DNA from: ELB16-189 sp018266435
GTDB taxonomy: Bacteria; Bacteroidota; Bacteroidia; Cytophagales; Cyclobacteriaceae
DNA: 64,000 nucleotides
Direction of reading: 5' to 3'
NCBI GenBank assembly: GCA_030123525.1
Contig: CP126125.1
Span: 1,178,001-1,242,000, forward strand
Shown here: positions 1 through 8,924 of the stretch, piece after piece
Position numbering within the stretch: position 1 is the stretch's first letter
Layout: each line of letters opens with the position of its first letter
Made by a program: the position numbers and the translations under genes
The notes under the pieces: model-generated
Database searches by the model: none
The model's input: only the letters and a program-made list of their open reading frames with translations
What the model was told of the DNA's origin: nothing

Positions 1-84
1 TTTTTAATTGCCTGGCTTACCATGAGTTTTCAATCAATCAGGGCTGCAACAACTAACCCGGTGAAATCATTGAAGAGTGAATAG
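1..84 (+). CDS. ABC transporter permease, FtsX/MacB-like (C-terminal fragment)
   Basis: The first 84 bases read as an open frame ending in TAG. The 27 residues start inside a hydrophobic helix (FLIAWLTMSFQ) and end with SIRAATTNPVKSLKSE. A tail of the form A-x-x-x-x-P-V-x-S-L-R/K-x-E after the last membrane helix is typical of Bacteroidota FtsX-like permeases of the MacB type, which work with an ATPase in lipoprotein or peptide export. The rest of the gene lies before the window, so the substrate cannot be judged. The frame and stop are read directly; the family call rests on this short tail. Confidence 0.65.
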   Translation, partial: FLIAWLTMSFQSIRAATTNPVKSLKSE

Positions 85-211
85 TTTTTTCGGTATTTCT
101 TTGATTGGCAACGGGTAGAAAGGAAGAGATATTTTTATCCTGTTTTAATAACGAGAATTGGTGCAAAATGCTGTCGTGCTACGGCTGAATGCTTCATGTA
201 AAATTCTACCC

Positions 212-238
212 TTTGCATTTAACTAAAGCGTATTTTTG
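212..238 (+). promoter_or_regulatory. Candidate Bacteroidota-type promoter for fumC
   Basis: TTTG at 212-215 and TATTTTTG at 231-238 match the Bacteroidota -33 (TTTG) and -7 (TAnnTTTG) elements. The spacer is 15 nt, a little short for the family. The box ends 26 nt before the fumC ATG. No other plausible box lies between the upstream permease stop and fumC. Confidence 0.4.
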
Positions 239-264
239 TCATTCACGTTTTAGAACCATTAACT

Positions 265-1650
265 ATGAACTACCGCATTGAAAAAGACACCATGGGCGAG
301 GTACAAGTACCGGCCGACAAGTATTGGGGGGCACAGACTGAGCGCTCGCGTAACAATTTTAAAATTGGCCCAGAAGCCAGTATGCCAAAAGAGATCATTC
401 ACGCTTTTGGCTATTTAAAAAAAGCTGCGGCTCAGGCCAACCATGAGCTAGGTGTTTTGTCTGCTGAAAAAAAAGAGTTGATCTCCAGGGTCTGCGATGA
501 AATTTTAGCTCATCAGTTAGATGATCAGTTTCCGTTGGTGATCTGGCAAACCGGATCAGGCACACAAAGCAACATGAATGCTAATGAAGTAATTGCCTAC
601 CGCGCCCATGTGCTGAGCGGAGGAAAGCTTACCGATGAAAAAAAAGTATTGCACCCTAATGATGATGTGAACAAATCACAAAGCAGCAATGACACCTACC
701 CCACCGCCATGCACATTGCCAGCTATAAGCAGGTAATGGAGATAACACTGCCCGGCATGCAAAAACTGCGAGATACCCTGCACAAAAAAGCAACTGAATA
801 TAAAAGTATAGTAAAGACGGGCCGCACCCACTTTATGGACGCCACTCCGCTGACACTCGGCCAAGAGTTCAGCGGCTATGTACAGCAGATTGATAACAGC
901 ATGCGTGCGATTAAAAATGCCCTTGAAGCGGTGCGCGAGTTGGCGCTCGGTGGTACGGCCGTGGGCACCGGTCTTAATACTCCAAAAGGCTACGATGTGT
1001 TAGTCGCAAAAAAAATTGCGGAACTCACCGGCTTTCCTTTTGTATCGGCACCTAATAAGTTCGAAGCCCTTGCCGCACACGATGCCATGGTGGAACTTTC
1101 AGGAGCGCTGAAACGCACTGCGGTATCTTTTATGAAAATTGCTAATGACATCCGCATGTTAAGCTCCGGGCCGCGCAGCGGCATTGGCGAAATCATCATC
1201 CCCGACAACGAGCCGGGTTCCAGCATTATGCCTGGCAAAGTAAATCCTACTCAGCCTGAGGCCATGACTATGGTTTGTGCACAGGTCATCGGCAACGATG
1301 TGGCTGTAAGTGTGGGCGGCTGCACGGGGCATTTTGAACTCAATGTATTCAAACCTGTTATTGCGGCCAACGTGCTTCAAAGTGCCCGCCTGCTTGGTGA
1401 TGCCTGTGTTTCATTTAACGATAAATGTGCCGTGGGCATAGTGCCAAACTTGCCCATCATTAAACAACACATGGAAAACTCGCTCATGCTCGTCACTTCG
1501 CTGAACACACACATCGGTTATGAGAATGCTGCTAAGATTGCCAAGAAAGCACACAAAGAAAATAAAACTTTGCGTGAAGCTGCGATAGAATTAGGATTGC
1601 TCACCTCTCAACAATTTGACGAGTGGGTGCGGCCTGAAAAGATGGTATAA
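265..1650 (+). CDS. fumC: Fumarate hydratase, class II
   Basis: Class II fumarase catalyses reversible hydration of fumarate to L-malate in the TCA cycle. It is a cytosolic homotetramer without an iron-sulfur cluster. The 461-residue length is normal for the family. The fumarase/aspartase signature GSSIMPGKVNP lies near residues 318-328, and the TGSGTQSNMNANEV and GRTHFMDATPLTLGQE blocks that build the shared active site are present. The ATG start gives the usual N-terminus (YRIEKDTMGEVQVP). Malate:quinone oxidoreductase, the next enzyme of the cycle, follows 133 nt downstream on the same strand, so the two genes are functionally linked whether or not they share a transcript. Confidence 0.97.
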   Translation: MNYRIEKDTMGEVQVPADKYWGAQTERSRNNFKIGPEASMPKEIIHAFGYLKKAAAQANHELGVLSAEKKELISRVCDEILAHQLDDQFPLVIWQTGSGTQSNMNANEVIAYRAHVLSGGKLTDEKKVLHPNDDVNKSQSSNDTYPTAMHIASYKQVMEITLPGMQKLRDTLHKKATEYKSIVKTGRTHFMDATPLTLGQEFSGYVQQIDNSMRAIKNALEAVRELALGGTAVGTGLNTPKGYDVLVAKKIAELTGFPFVSAPNKFEALAAHDAMVELSGALKRTAVSFMKIANDIRMLSSGPRSGIGEIIIPDNEPGSSIMPGKVNPTQPEAMTMVCAQVIGNDVAVSVGGCTGHFELNVFKPVIAANVLQSARLLGDACVSFNDKCAVGIVPNLPIIKQHMENSLMLVTSLNTHIGYENAAKIAKKAHKENKTLREAAIELGLLTSQQFDEWVRPEKMV

Positions 1651-1783
1651 ATCGAATGAATTAAATTATTTGATTCGCTGTTGGTTTATTACATGTCTCC
1701 CGCTAACACTCTTTTTGTTTAATGTGCAATGATTTCTATTGTATAATTTCTCTACCTGTGTTTTTGAAAAATAAATCAAGATC

Positions 1784-3283
1784 ATGTCTAAAGCCATTCG
1801 TCCGTTAGAGCCCGAAACAGATATTGCTCTCATTGGTGCCGGCATCATGAGTGCCACCCTGGGCATTATGCTCAAAGAATTAAACCCTGATTTTACCATC
1901 CAGATTTTTGAGCGGCTCGATAGGGCCGGGTTGGAAAGTTCTGATGCCTGGAATAACGCGGGCACGGGCCACTCTGCTTTTTGTGAGTTGAATTACACGC
2001 CTCAAAAATCGGGTGGTGCTGTTGATATATCTAAAGCCCTGAAAATTTGTGAGTCGTATGAACTGTCAAAAGAGTTTTGGTCTCACTTGGTTGAAAACAA
2101 TTTTTTAAGTGACCCTGCCAAGTTCATCAGCCGTGTGCCACACATGAGTTTTGTGTGGGGCGAGGAAAATGTCAGCTTCCTTAACTCTCGTTACAATTTG
2201 TTAAAAGAAACGGATCTGTTCAGCGAGATGAAGTTTAGTTCTGATCGCGGTGAAATAGAAAAATGGGTTCCGTTAATTATGGAAGAGCGCAACGGCAAAG
2301 ACGCGGTAGCGGCCACCCGGATGGAAATAGGAACGGATGTAAATTTTGGCGAGCTAACCCGAAATATTATCCGGCATCTGGAAAAAATGCCGGGGGTAAC
2401 GGTTCACTACAACATTGAAACCCTGGATATTGACCCTCACAAAAAAGGGGGATGGGAAATAATCACCCGCAATCTTTTAAACGATGTGAAAAAAAGTTGC
2501 CGCGCTTCAAAATTCGTCTTTCTTGGTGCCGGTGGTGCCACGTTAAATTTACTGAAGAAGGCCGAGATTGACGAGCGCAAAGGATACGGTGGTTTTCCGG
2601 TAAGTGGGCTATGGCTAAAATGCAATAACGAAAAGCTTATTGAAAAACATTTTGCAAAAGTCTATGGAAAAGCCAGCGTAGGTTCACCACCCATGTCTGT
2701 GCCACATATCGACACACGGATGATTAACGGAAAAAAGGAATTGCTCTTTGGTCCTTTTGCAGGTTTTTCTACTAAGTTTTTAAAATCAGGCTCACGCTTG
2801 GATCTGGCCAAGTCGATTAAGTACGACAATATTTTGCCCATGATTTCTGCGGGCTTGCACAACCTGCCGCTCACCCGGTATTTGATTGACCAGTTAAAAC
2901 TTTCTCACGAAGACCGGATGGCTGCCCTGCGCCAATATGTTCCTCAAGCAAAATCTGATGAATGGGAATTAAAGGAAGCCGGCCAGCGTGTGCAAGTGAT
3001 TAAAAAAGACCATGGCATGCATGGGGTGCTGGAGTTTGGAACCGAAGCCGTAGTATCGGCAGACGGAAGTGTGGCCGCATTGCTGGGAGCATCGCCTGGC
3101 GCATCTACCGCTGCTGCAATCATGTTTGGTATTTTGCCACGGTGCTTCAAAAATGAATGCAAATCTGCCGCCTGGCAAAATAAAATGAAAGCCATGGCTC
3201 CTTCGTTTGGCCGTTCATTAGCAACTGACAAAAATGCGCTGGCGGCCTCACGCCAACGCACATCCAAAATCTTAAATCTTTGA
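1784..3283 (+). CDS. mqo: Malate:quinone oxidoreductase
   Basis: FAD-dependent, membrane-associated enzyme that oxidises malate to oxaloacetate and passes electrons to the quinone pool. The N-terminal FAD-binding segment is ALIGAGIMSATLG (about residues 15-27). The Mqo landmarks WNNAGTGHSAFCELNYTP, FLGAGGATLNLL and GFPVSGLWL follow in the expected order, and the C-terminal block LLGASPGASTAA is intact. The 499-residue length is typical. It follows fumC, so the product of the upstream enzyme is its substrate. The next gene, a small lipoprotein, begins 1 nt after its stop, which suggests co-transcription. Confidence 0.96.
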   Translation: MSKAIRPLEPETDIALIGAGIMSATLGIMLKELNPDFTIQIFERLDRAGLESSDAWNNAGTGHSAFCELNYTPQKSGGAVDISKALKICESYELSKEFWSHLVENNFLSDPAKFISRVPHMSFVWGEENVSFLNSRYNLLKETDLFSEMKFSSDRGEIEKWVPLIMEERNGKDAVAATRMEIGTDVNFGELTRNIIRHLEKMPGVTVHYNIETLDIDPHKKGGWEIITRNLLNDVKKSCRASKFVFLGAGGATLNLLKKAEIDERKGYGGFPVSGLWLKCNNEKLIEKHFAKVYGKASVGSPPMSVPHIDTRMINGKKELLFGPFAGFSTKFLKSGSRLDLAKSIKYDNILPMISAGLHNLPLTRYLIDQLKLSHEDRMAALRQYVPQAKSDEWELKEAGQRVQVIKKDHGMHGVLEFGTEAVVSADGSVAALLGASPGASTAAAIMFGILPRCFKNECKSAAWQNKMKAMAPSFGRSLATDKNALAASRQRTSKILNL

Positions 3284-3284
3284 T

Positions 3285-3770
3285 ATGCGTGCGCTCCTAT
3301 TTCTTTCATTGGTAATTTTCTGTACTTCCTGTGGTGGCTCGCTCAGCCGTGAGCAACGAAAAAAAATAAAGGAAAATATGGAAGCCGGAAAAATCAGGAA
3401 AGTCTCTGATGCGGAGTTGACAGAAGCAGCTTTTGATTTCTCCAGGGGTGTGGTTCAAATCATTGAAAAAAATAATCAACGGGCCAACGAAAAAAAATTT
3501 CTTGATTCCCTGAGTCACGCGCTTGGAATAAAAATTGATTTTCTCGATCCGTCAAACGCTTCGCTCAAGGGCGTTGAAAAAGCATTGATCGAAGCCTATG
3601 CTTCTGATCCGTCATCTACTTCGCTTCCCGATAACATTCAAAAGTATGGAAGTGATTCTTTACTGTACACCAAGCCACTGATGAAAGAACGACCTGATGG
3701 TTCTCTTGAATTCAATCAAGCGTTAGCCTTGCACTTTTCAACAAAGCAAGTGATCCAAAGCATGAAATAG
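3285..3770 (+). CDS. Small predicted lipoprotein of unknown function
   Basis: 161 residues. The N-terminus MRALLFLSLVIFCTSCGG is a lipoprotein signal peptide with a lipobox whose cysteine is about residue 16, so the mature protein should be membrane-anchored. The rest is charged and helical, with no motif that I recognise. The start lies 1 nt after the mqo stop, so it is probably translated from the mqo message. It converges on the histidine kinase gene, with only 7 nt between the two stops. Localisation is well supported; function is not known. Confidence 0.75.
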   Translation: MRALLFLSLVIFCTSCGGSLSREQRKKIKENMEAGKIRKVSDAELTEAAFDFSRGVVQIIEKNNQRANEKKFLDSLSHALGIKIDFLDPSNASLKGVEKALIEAYASDPSSTSLPDNIQKYGSDSLLYTKPLMKERPDGSLEFNQALALHFSTKQVIQSMK

Positions 3771-3777
3771 TTCGGTT

Positions 3778-6700
3778 TTACAAAGTCTCTTTTTTCTGAA
3801 TTTTAGTGTCAGCCAATGAGGGAATGATCACGGTGAATGTACTCCCTTTTCCGTATTCAGATACTACCGAAATGGTACCTTTTATTTTCTCTACTGTTTC
3901 TTTTACAATGTACAATCCCAGGCCGGATCCACGGCTTTTTTCATCTGCTCTGTAAAACATTTTAAAAATATTGTTTACGTGCATCGGTGCAATGCCTATC
4001 CCATTGTCTTTCACGGTTATGATTGCTCTTTGTTTGTCTGCCACCACATCCACTTCTAAAAAAGGATTTTCGGCATACGGGTTAAAATACTTTGCTGAAT
4101 TTGAAATGAGGTTGTTGAGAATAATGATTAATCTTTTTTTATCTGTACAAAACTCTCCTTCGCATTTAACTTTTACTATTCTGTTAATTTTATTTTTTTC
4201 ATCGAGGTACATCAGGTTATCTATGAGTTCATGAATCATCTCCTCAAATGCTATGACTTCTATTTCAGCTTCCATCCTGGCATTGCGCGAAAAGTCGATG
4301 ATGTCACGAATAAACCCATCTAATTTTTGCACACTCCCTTCTATTTTTTTCAGGTAGTCGGTTATTTTTTGAGGTTCGTCCAGCCGGGCCACATTGATAA
4401 GGCCAAGGATAGATGAAAGAGGAGCTCGTAAATCATGAGATGCGCTGTACACAAACCGATCCAGTTCTTCATTAACTTTTTTCAACTCTGCGTTTTTTTT
4501 CTCCACCACCGTAATTCTCCATTTGTAAATAAAATAAAGTGTTGATACAAACAATACAATTGCTACCCAGTAGAACCAGGTTGTTTGATAGAAAAACGGG
4601 TAAACTGTAAATTCTACTGCGGCTTCTTGTGTGCTTAAAATGCCATCGCTGTTGGTGGCCACCACGCTGAATTTATAATGACCGGGGTGTAAATTGGTAT
4701 ACTCGGCCTGCCGGGTCACGTCTGCATCAATCCAATTTTTATCTACGCCTTCGAGTTTGTATTGAAAATTAATTTTTGCTGGCGAAATAAAACTCAAGGC
4801 TGTGTACTGAAAAATGTATCTAAACTTGCCTGGTTCAATTTTAACTTGTCCGGTGCCTATCCGCTCTTGGTTATCAACCATCAATGATGTAATGTACACC
4901 GGCAATGGCGTGGTGTTGGTTTTAATTTTTTCAGGATAAAAAACAGAAATACCCCCAATGGTCGGAACCCAAATCCTTCCGGATGAAGACACAACGGAAT
5001 GGGTGGCCCCGGTACACTCTTTTGTGCTCATGCCATCGTTGTTATCAAAAAGTTTGGTGCTGATAATTTTTATTTTGCCCTCTACTGCACTCAGCACGTC
5101 TGCCTTTTTCATCCGGAATACGCCAATGTTGGTTGTAATCCACACGTTTCCTATTTTATCTTCCTGCCAATCAAAGTAGGTTTCGCCCTTTTTGATTTTG
5201 GCAATACTAAGCGGAATGAATTTGTTTCCATCAAAGTGCATCAGGCCGATATTGGATACAATCCAAATTTTTCCTTGTTCATCAATATGAATATTAAAGA
5301 TCAGAATACCGGCCTCATCCTTCTCGATGCTGTAATGCCTGATTTCTCCTGTTGGGCTTATAATTGAAAGCCCTCCGCTGTGTGTGCCCGCATATATATT
5401 TCCGTGGGCATCTTTCTCCAAGGCAAGAACATAGTTTGAAAAAAGGCCGCTTGTTTTGTTGTAGTGTCGGGTAACAACGTCATTGTTTATGCTGAATAAA
5501 CCGGATGAGCGCGAGGCTATCCAGATGGTTCCGTTCTGGTCTTGTATTACTCGCCTAAGATCTGTGGCCGGCAGGCCGTCTTTTTCTGTGAATAAACGTT
5601 CTTTGTTATGATCTACTTTCAACAAGCCTTTATACGAAACGATCCAAAATATACCGGAGCGATCAATGAGAATATCGCGAATGCCGGCATCCGGTGAAAT
5701 GTTTTTTATTGGCATTGGTTTTATGCGACCATGGGCATATACATCCACCTTGCCCCCATCGCTGCCAATATAAAACTGATGGTCAGGTCCTTCCAAGATT
5801 ACGTTTACTTTGCTGTTTGAAAGGCCATCGCCTATTGTGAAGTTAACTATGCCTGACTCGCGAATTTGTATTAAGCCGTTTCGTTTGGTGCTTATCCACA
5901 TGTTTCTCTCACGATCGAAATTGATTGAGTTAACCCTTGCTAATGGGTGGGCCTCTTGCTCTGTCACATTGATAAATTCTCTTTTATTGTAATCAATTCT
6001 TGCCAGGCTTATTTCCGTGCCAATCCAAATTTTATTTTCGCTGCCGATGGTGATGCAGTTGACTTCATAATTTTTTAGTGAATCATATTTGTAAATTTTC
6101 CCATCGCTTAGGTAGTTAAGCCCATTGGTTGTTCCCACCCAAATAGTATTATCTTTTGTTATGCCCAGAGCGTTGATTGTCTTGCTTAACAATCCCTCAA
6201 TAAGGGTCAGCTCTTTTCCATTATATTTATAAAGCCCCTTACCATCTGTTGCTATCCACAAATTATTTTGTGTGTCTTTTGCCAAATCTAAAATACCAAC
6301 CTGATTGAGCTGGGGCAAGTCAAGTTGTTTGGGTATTCCATTATGTATTAAAAAAATTCCATTGTTGTTGGATCCGGCCCAGATGATTCCATTGGGTTCA
6401 ATTAAAAGTGTGCGCACGGATTTAGGGAGTACCTGTTCTGTTGAATCTATCTTAAAAAAATTTTTATTTTTATACACGACCAATCCATTTCCTTGAGATG
6501 CGAACCAAAGCGTGCCTTCCTGATCTTCATAAACTTTGTAAAAAGCATCTGTGGTTAAAAAGGGAATATTACCCCGGTCGAACACATCTACTTTTATTCC
6601 ATCAAAGCGCATGATGCCATTATAGGTGGTGGCCCAAATAAAACCCGATTTATCCTGAATGGCACTGGTGATGTTGTTTGAAATCAGGCCGTTGTCGCCT

Positions 6701-6828
6701 GTATATTGGGTTACCAAATGACCTGAAAGCAGGGAGTTATGCTCTAGTCCTTGTGATTTTATTTGTAGTGGAAAACAAAAAGAACTTGAGACACAAATAA
6801 CTAAAGCCAATACGATTTTGCTGTTCAA
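3778..6828 (-). CDS. Two-component sensor histidine kinase with beta-propeller (Reg_prop) and Y_Y_Y sensor domains
   Basis: 1016 residues. After a signal peptide come many repeats with W-x-x-T/G and G-L-x-x-Y-x-G patterns (such as SGFIWATTYNGIMRFDG), forming the periplasmic propeller of Reg_prop sensors up to about residue 640. A Y_Y_Y domain follows (about 650-730; NFQYKLEGVDKNWIDA, YTNLHPGHYKFSVVA). One membrane helix lies near 740-762. The HisKA box SASHDLRAPLSS puts the phospho-acceptor His near 798. The HATPase N box (NNLISNSAKYFNP), DNGIGI and GSGLGLYIV boxes follow. It ends after the kinase, so unlike many Bacteroidota hybrids it has no fused receiver or AraC domain, and no response regulator gene is adjacent. 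Its ligand is unknown; many relatives sense polysaccharides, but no polysaccharide locus is nearby. Confidence 0.92.
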   Translation of the reverse strand: MNSKIVLALVICVSSSFCFPLQIKSQGLEHNSLLSGHLVTQYTGDNGLISNNITSAIQDKSGFIWATTYNGIMRFDGIKVDVFDRGNIPFLTTDAFYKVYEDQEGTLWFASQGNGLVVYKNKNFFKIDSTEQVLPKSVRTLLIEPNGIIWAGSNNNGIFLIHNGIPKQLDLPQLNQVGILDLAKDTQNNLWIATDGKGLYKYNGKELTLIEGLLSKTINALGITKDNTIWVGTTNGLNYLSDGKIYKYDSLKNYEVNCITIGSENKIWIGTEISLARIDYNKREFINVTEQEAHPLARVNSINFDRERNMWISTKRNGLIQIRESGIVNFTIGDGLSNSKVNVILEGPDHQFYIGSDGGKVDVYAHGRIKPMPIKNISPDAGIRDILIDRSGIFWIVSYKGLLKVDHNKERLFTEKDGLPATDLRRVIQDQNGTIWIASRSSGLFSINNDVVTRHYNKTSGLFSNYVLALEKDAHGNIYAGTHSGGLSIISPTGEIRHYSIEKDEAGILIFNIHIDEQGKIWIVSNIGLMHFDGNKFIPLSIAKIKKGETYFDWQEDKIGNVWITTNIGVFRMKKADVLSAVEGKIKIISTKLFDNNDGMSTKECTGATHSVVSSSGRIWVPTIGGISVFYPEKIKTNTTPLPVYITSLMVDNQERIGTGQVKIEPGKFRYIFQYTALSFISPAKINFQYKLEGVDKNWIDADVTRQAEYTNLHPGHYKFSVVATNSDGILSTQEAAVEFTVYPFFYQTTWFYWVAIVLFVSTLYFIYKWRITVVEKKNAELKKVNEELDRFVYSASHDLRAPLSSILGLINVARLDEPQKITDYLKKIEGSVQKLDGFIRDIIDFSRNARMEAEIEVIAFEEMIHELIDNLMYLDEKNKINRIVKVKCEGEFCTDKKRLIIILNNLISNSAKYFNPYAENPFLEVDVVADKQRAIITVKDNGIGIAPMHVNNIFKMFYRADEKSRGSGLGLYIVKETVEKIKGTISVVSEYGKGSTFTVIIPSLADTKIQKKETL

Positions 6829-6904
6829 ACCGATTTTAGGGTTACTCTTGTAAATTTAAAAAAATTAGCAAACCGGCTGTGGTGTCTTAGAGAAATAATT
6901 TCTG

Positions 6905-8746
6905 TTACTGGGCTATCTTCTCTTCAAAGTCACCTCTTAACAACCTGAATCTTTTCCGCGCTTCGGCAGCATACACGCTGCCCGGGTATTTGGTCAGAAA
7001 ATCGCGGTAGATTTCCATTGCTTTATCTTTATTTTTCAATTGATGTTCATAAATATCGCCTTGTAAAAAATAAGCATCGTCAGCTAAAATGTCATTGCCA
7101 AATTCATTGATTATTTTTTGCAATTGTGCTATTGACTCATCAAATTTTCCACGTTTCATTAACAAATTCGCTTCAAGCCAATACACATCATCGGTTATTT
7201 GAGGTGATGTTTTGGCTGACTGAAAATGTTGCAGGTTGTCAAGGGCTTCATCCAGTTTGTTTTGATACACCAACAATTCAATGGAAGCAAACTCTTTCAA
7301 CGCAGTACCGTTTGAATCAGCCGCTATATTTTCTTTAATGCGCATGCTTAACTCCATGGCATCGTTGGCAATCTCGCGCGAGGTTGCTTGTTTTAAAATG
7401 TCAAGATGTTCCTGGGCTAATTTAAAATCTCCATTAAAATACCACAGCTTGGCATTGCGCAATTTAGCTTCGTAGCCTAACGGTGATTCATGCTGTGTTT
7501 TCTCTACTTGTGAATACAACAAGGTAGATTCCCAGGGTTCTCCTTTCAATAAATAAATGTCTCCTAAATTTATTTTTGCCTGGGCTATGGTTTGAGCTGA
7601 TGCGTTGGTTTTTTTGATTAATCGAGTAAGTAAGTTAGATGCTGAATCTTTTTGGTCTAAATAATAGGCATATAGTATTGCTTCACTAATCTGTGCTTCA
7701 TCTGCCCCGGGTTGGTTAGTGTAGCGTTGCTGAAATGTGTTGTATTCATTAATCAAATATTTTACAGAATCTCTGTTTACCGGAAAGGTCTTTTTCACTT
7801 TTGACTCTTGTGCTTTAATGATACCCAATTGGGCGGGTAAAAAATTTTCTGTGTTGGCATATTCTTTAGTAACAAAACCAAAACATCTAATTGCATTTTC
7901 ATAATCCTGATTATTCAATGCAATCTGTCCTATCTCCAGTGTTTTTGATTGTTCTTTTTTAAATCGTTTATCAAACGCACGGGCTTGAATAAAGGCACCG
8001 TAAAAATTCTTTTGTTGCAGGTTTGTCCATATCAGTAAGTCCGTATACGTTTCGGGTTGTTTGGTTTCTTGCAGCCTTTGGTAAAGTACTTCTTCCAGAG
8101 CCTTTAATTCATCGGGCTTGGTTAACAGTAGTTGCAGTACATTTTTTACATACGGTAAATTGCCTTGTGCCTGGCTGACATAATTGAGGTATTCGCTTAC
8201 CATTTCTTTTTTCTGTCCTTGCAGCCGGTAAAGGTTAGCTAACTCAAGCGCAAACAGATTAGGGTTATCAGTTGTTTCGCGGGCTTGTAAAAGTGCACGG
8301 GTCGAGTATTCTAAAAGACTGAATGCTGAAAGATGGTCAGCCGCTGATTTCATTTTATATACATCTGCTGCATTCGCTTTAAATAATGCTGCAAAATATT
8401 TATTAGCTTTCTGTTGCTCACCTGACTTGACTAAAAGCACTCCTAAGTCAAGCCGATAGAGAAATTTATTTTCGCGCTTAATTAATTTTTCTAAATAAGC
8501 ATCAGCTTCTTTGTACTTACCAAGATTAAACATCAGCCCAATATAGTTGGAATAGATAAGTGGTGTATTCAAAAAATTTTTTGCCAATGTTTGGTAGGCC
8601 TCGTGCGCTTTTTCTTTTTCTCCACGTAAATAATATTCATTAGCAATGGCAATTTCTTGAACCTCTTGAGCCATAACCTTTGTACACATCATGCTTAGCA
8701 TGATTGTATTAATAAGTATATATTTAAATATTTTAATCAAAATCAT
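6905..8746 (-). CDS. Tetratricopeptide-repeat protein, exported
   Basis: 613 residues with an N-terminal hydrophobic signal segment (FKYILINTIMLSMMCTKVMAQ). Almost all of the remainder is TPR-like helical hairpins, clearest at the N-terminus (ANEYYLRGEKEKAHEAYQTL) and C-terminus (DDAYFLQGDIYEHQLKNKDKAMEIYR, split here as two adjacent helices). No catalytic domain is visible. It probably acts as a periplasmic scaffold. It lies 178 nt downstream of the Ig-like lipoprotein and 76 nt upstream of the histidine kinase, all in the same direction. The family is well supported; a specific role is not. Confidence 0.85.
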   Translation of the reverse strand: MILIKIFKYILINTIMLSMMCTKVMAQEVQEIAIANEYYLRGEKEKAHEAYQTLAKNFLNTPLIYSNYIGLMFNLGKYKEADAYLEKLIKRENKFLYRLDLGVLLVKSGEQQKANKYFAALFKANAADVYKMKSAADHLSAFSLLEYSTRALLQARETTDNPNLFALELANLYRLQGQKKEMVSEYLNYVSQAQGNLPYVKNVLQLLLTKPDELKALEEVLYQRLQETKQPETYTDLLIWTNLQQKNFYGAFIQARAFDKRFKKEQSKTLEIGQIALNNQDYENAIRCFGFVTKEYANTENFLPAQLGIIKAQESKVKKTFPVNRDSVKYLINEYNTFQQRYTNQPGADEAQISEAILYAYYLDQKDSASNLLTRLIKKTNASAQTIAQAKINLGDIYLLKGEPWESTLLYSQVEKTQHESPLGYEAKLRNAKLWYFNGDFKLAQEHLDILKQATSREIANDAMELSMRIKENIAADSNGTALKEFASIELLVYQNKLDEALDNLQHFQSAKTSPQITDDVYWLEANLLMKRGKFDESIAQLQKIINEFGNDILADDAYFLQGDIYEHQLKNKDKAMEIYRDFLTKYPGSVYAAEARKRFRLLRGDFEEKIAQ

Positions 8747-8924
8747 AATACCTGTGGAATTGTTGACAGGTCATAAATTCTTGAATTTCTAATTGTATTG
8801 AAAGTTTTTTTGTCTGGGTTGTATGTGAGTGAATGTATCTTATTTGTTCATTCTTTCTTTATGCGTTGATTTATTTCTTATGTGTTGATTAAAAAAGGCT
8901 TTTGGTGTTATTATCAACAAGTTT

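Noticed and set aside
8747..8924. AT-rich gap between the TPR protein and the Ig-like lipoprotein, checked for RNA genes or a promoter
   Set aside because: It has short repeats (GTTGATT copies) but no TAnnTTTG box, no stable hairpin and no tRNA-like structure.
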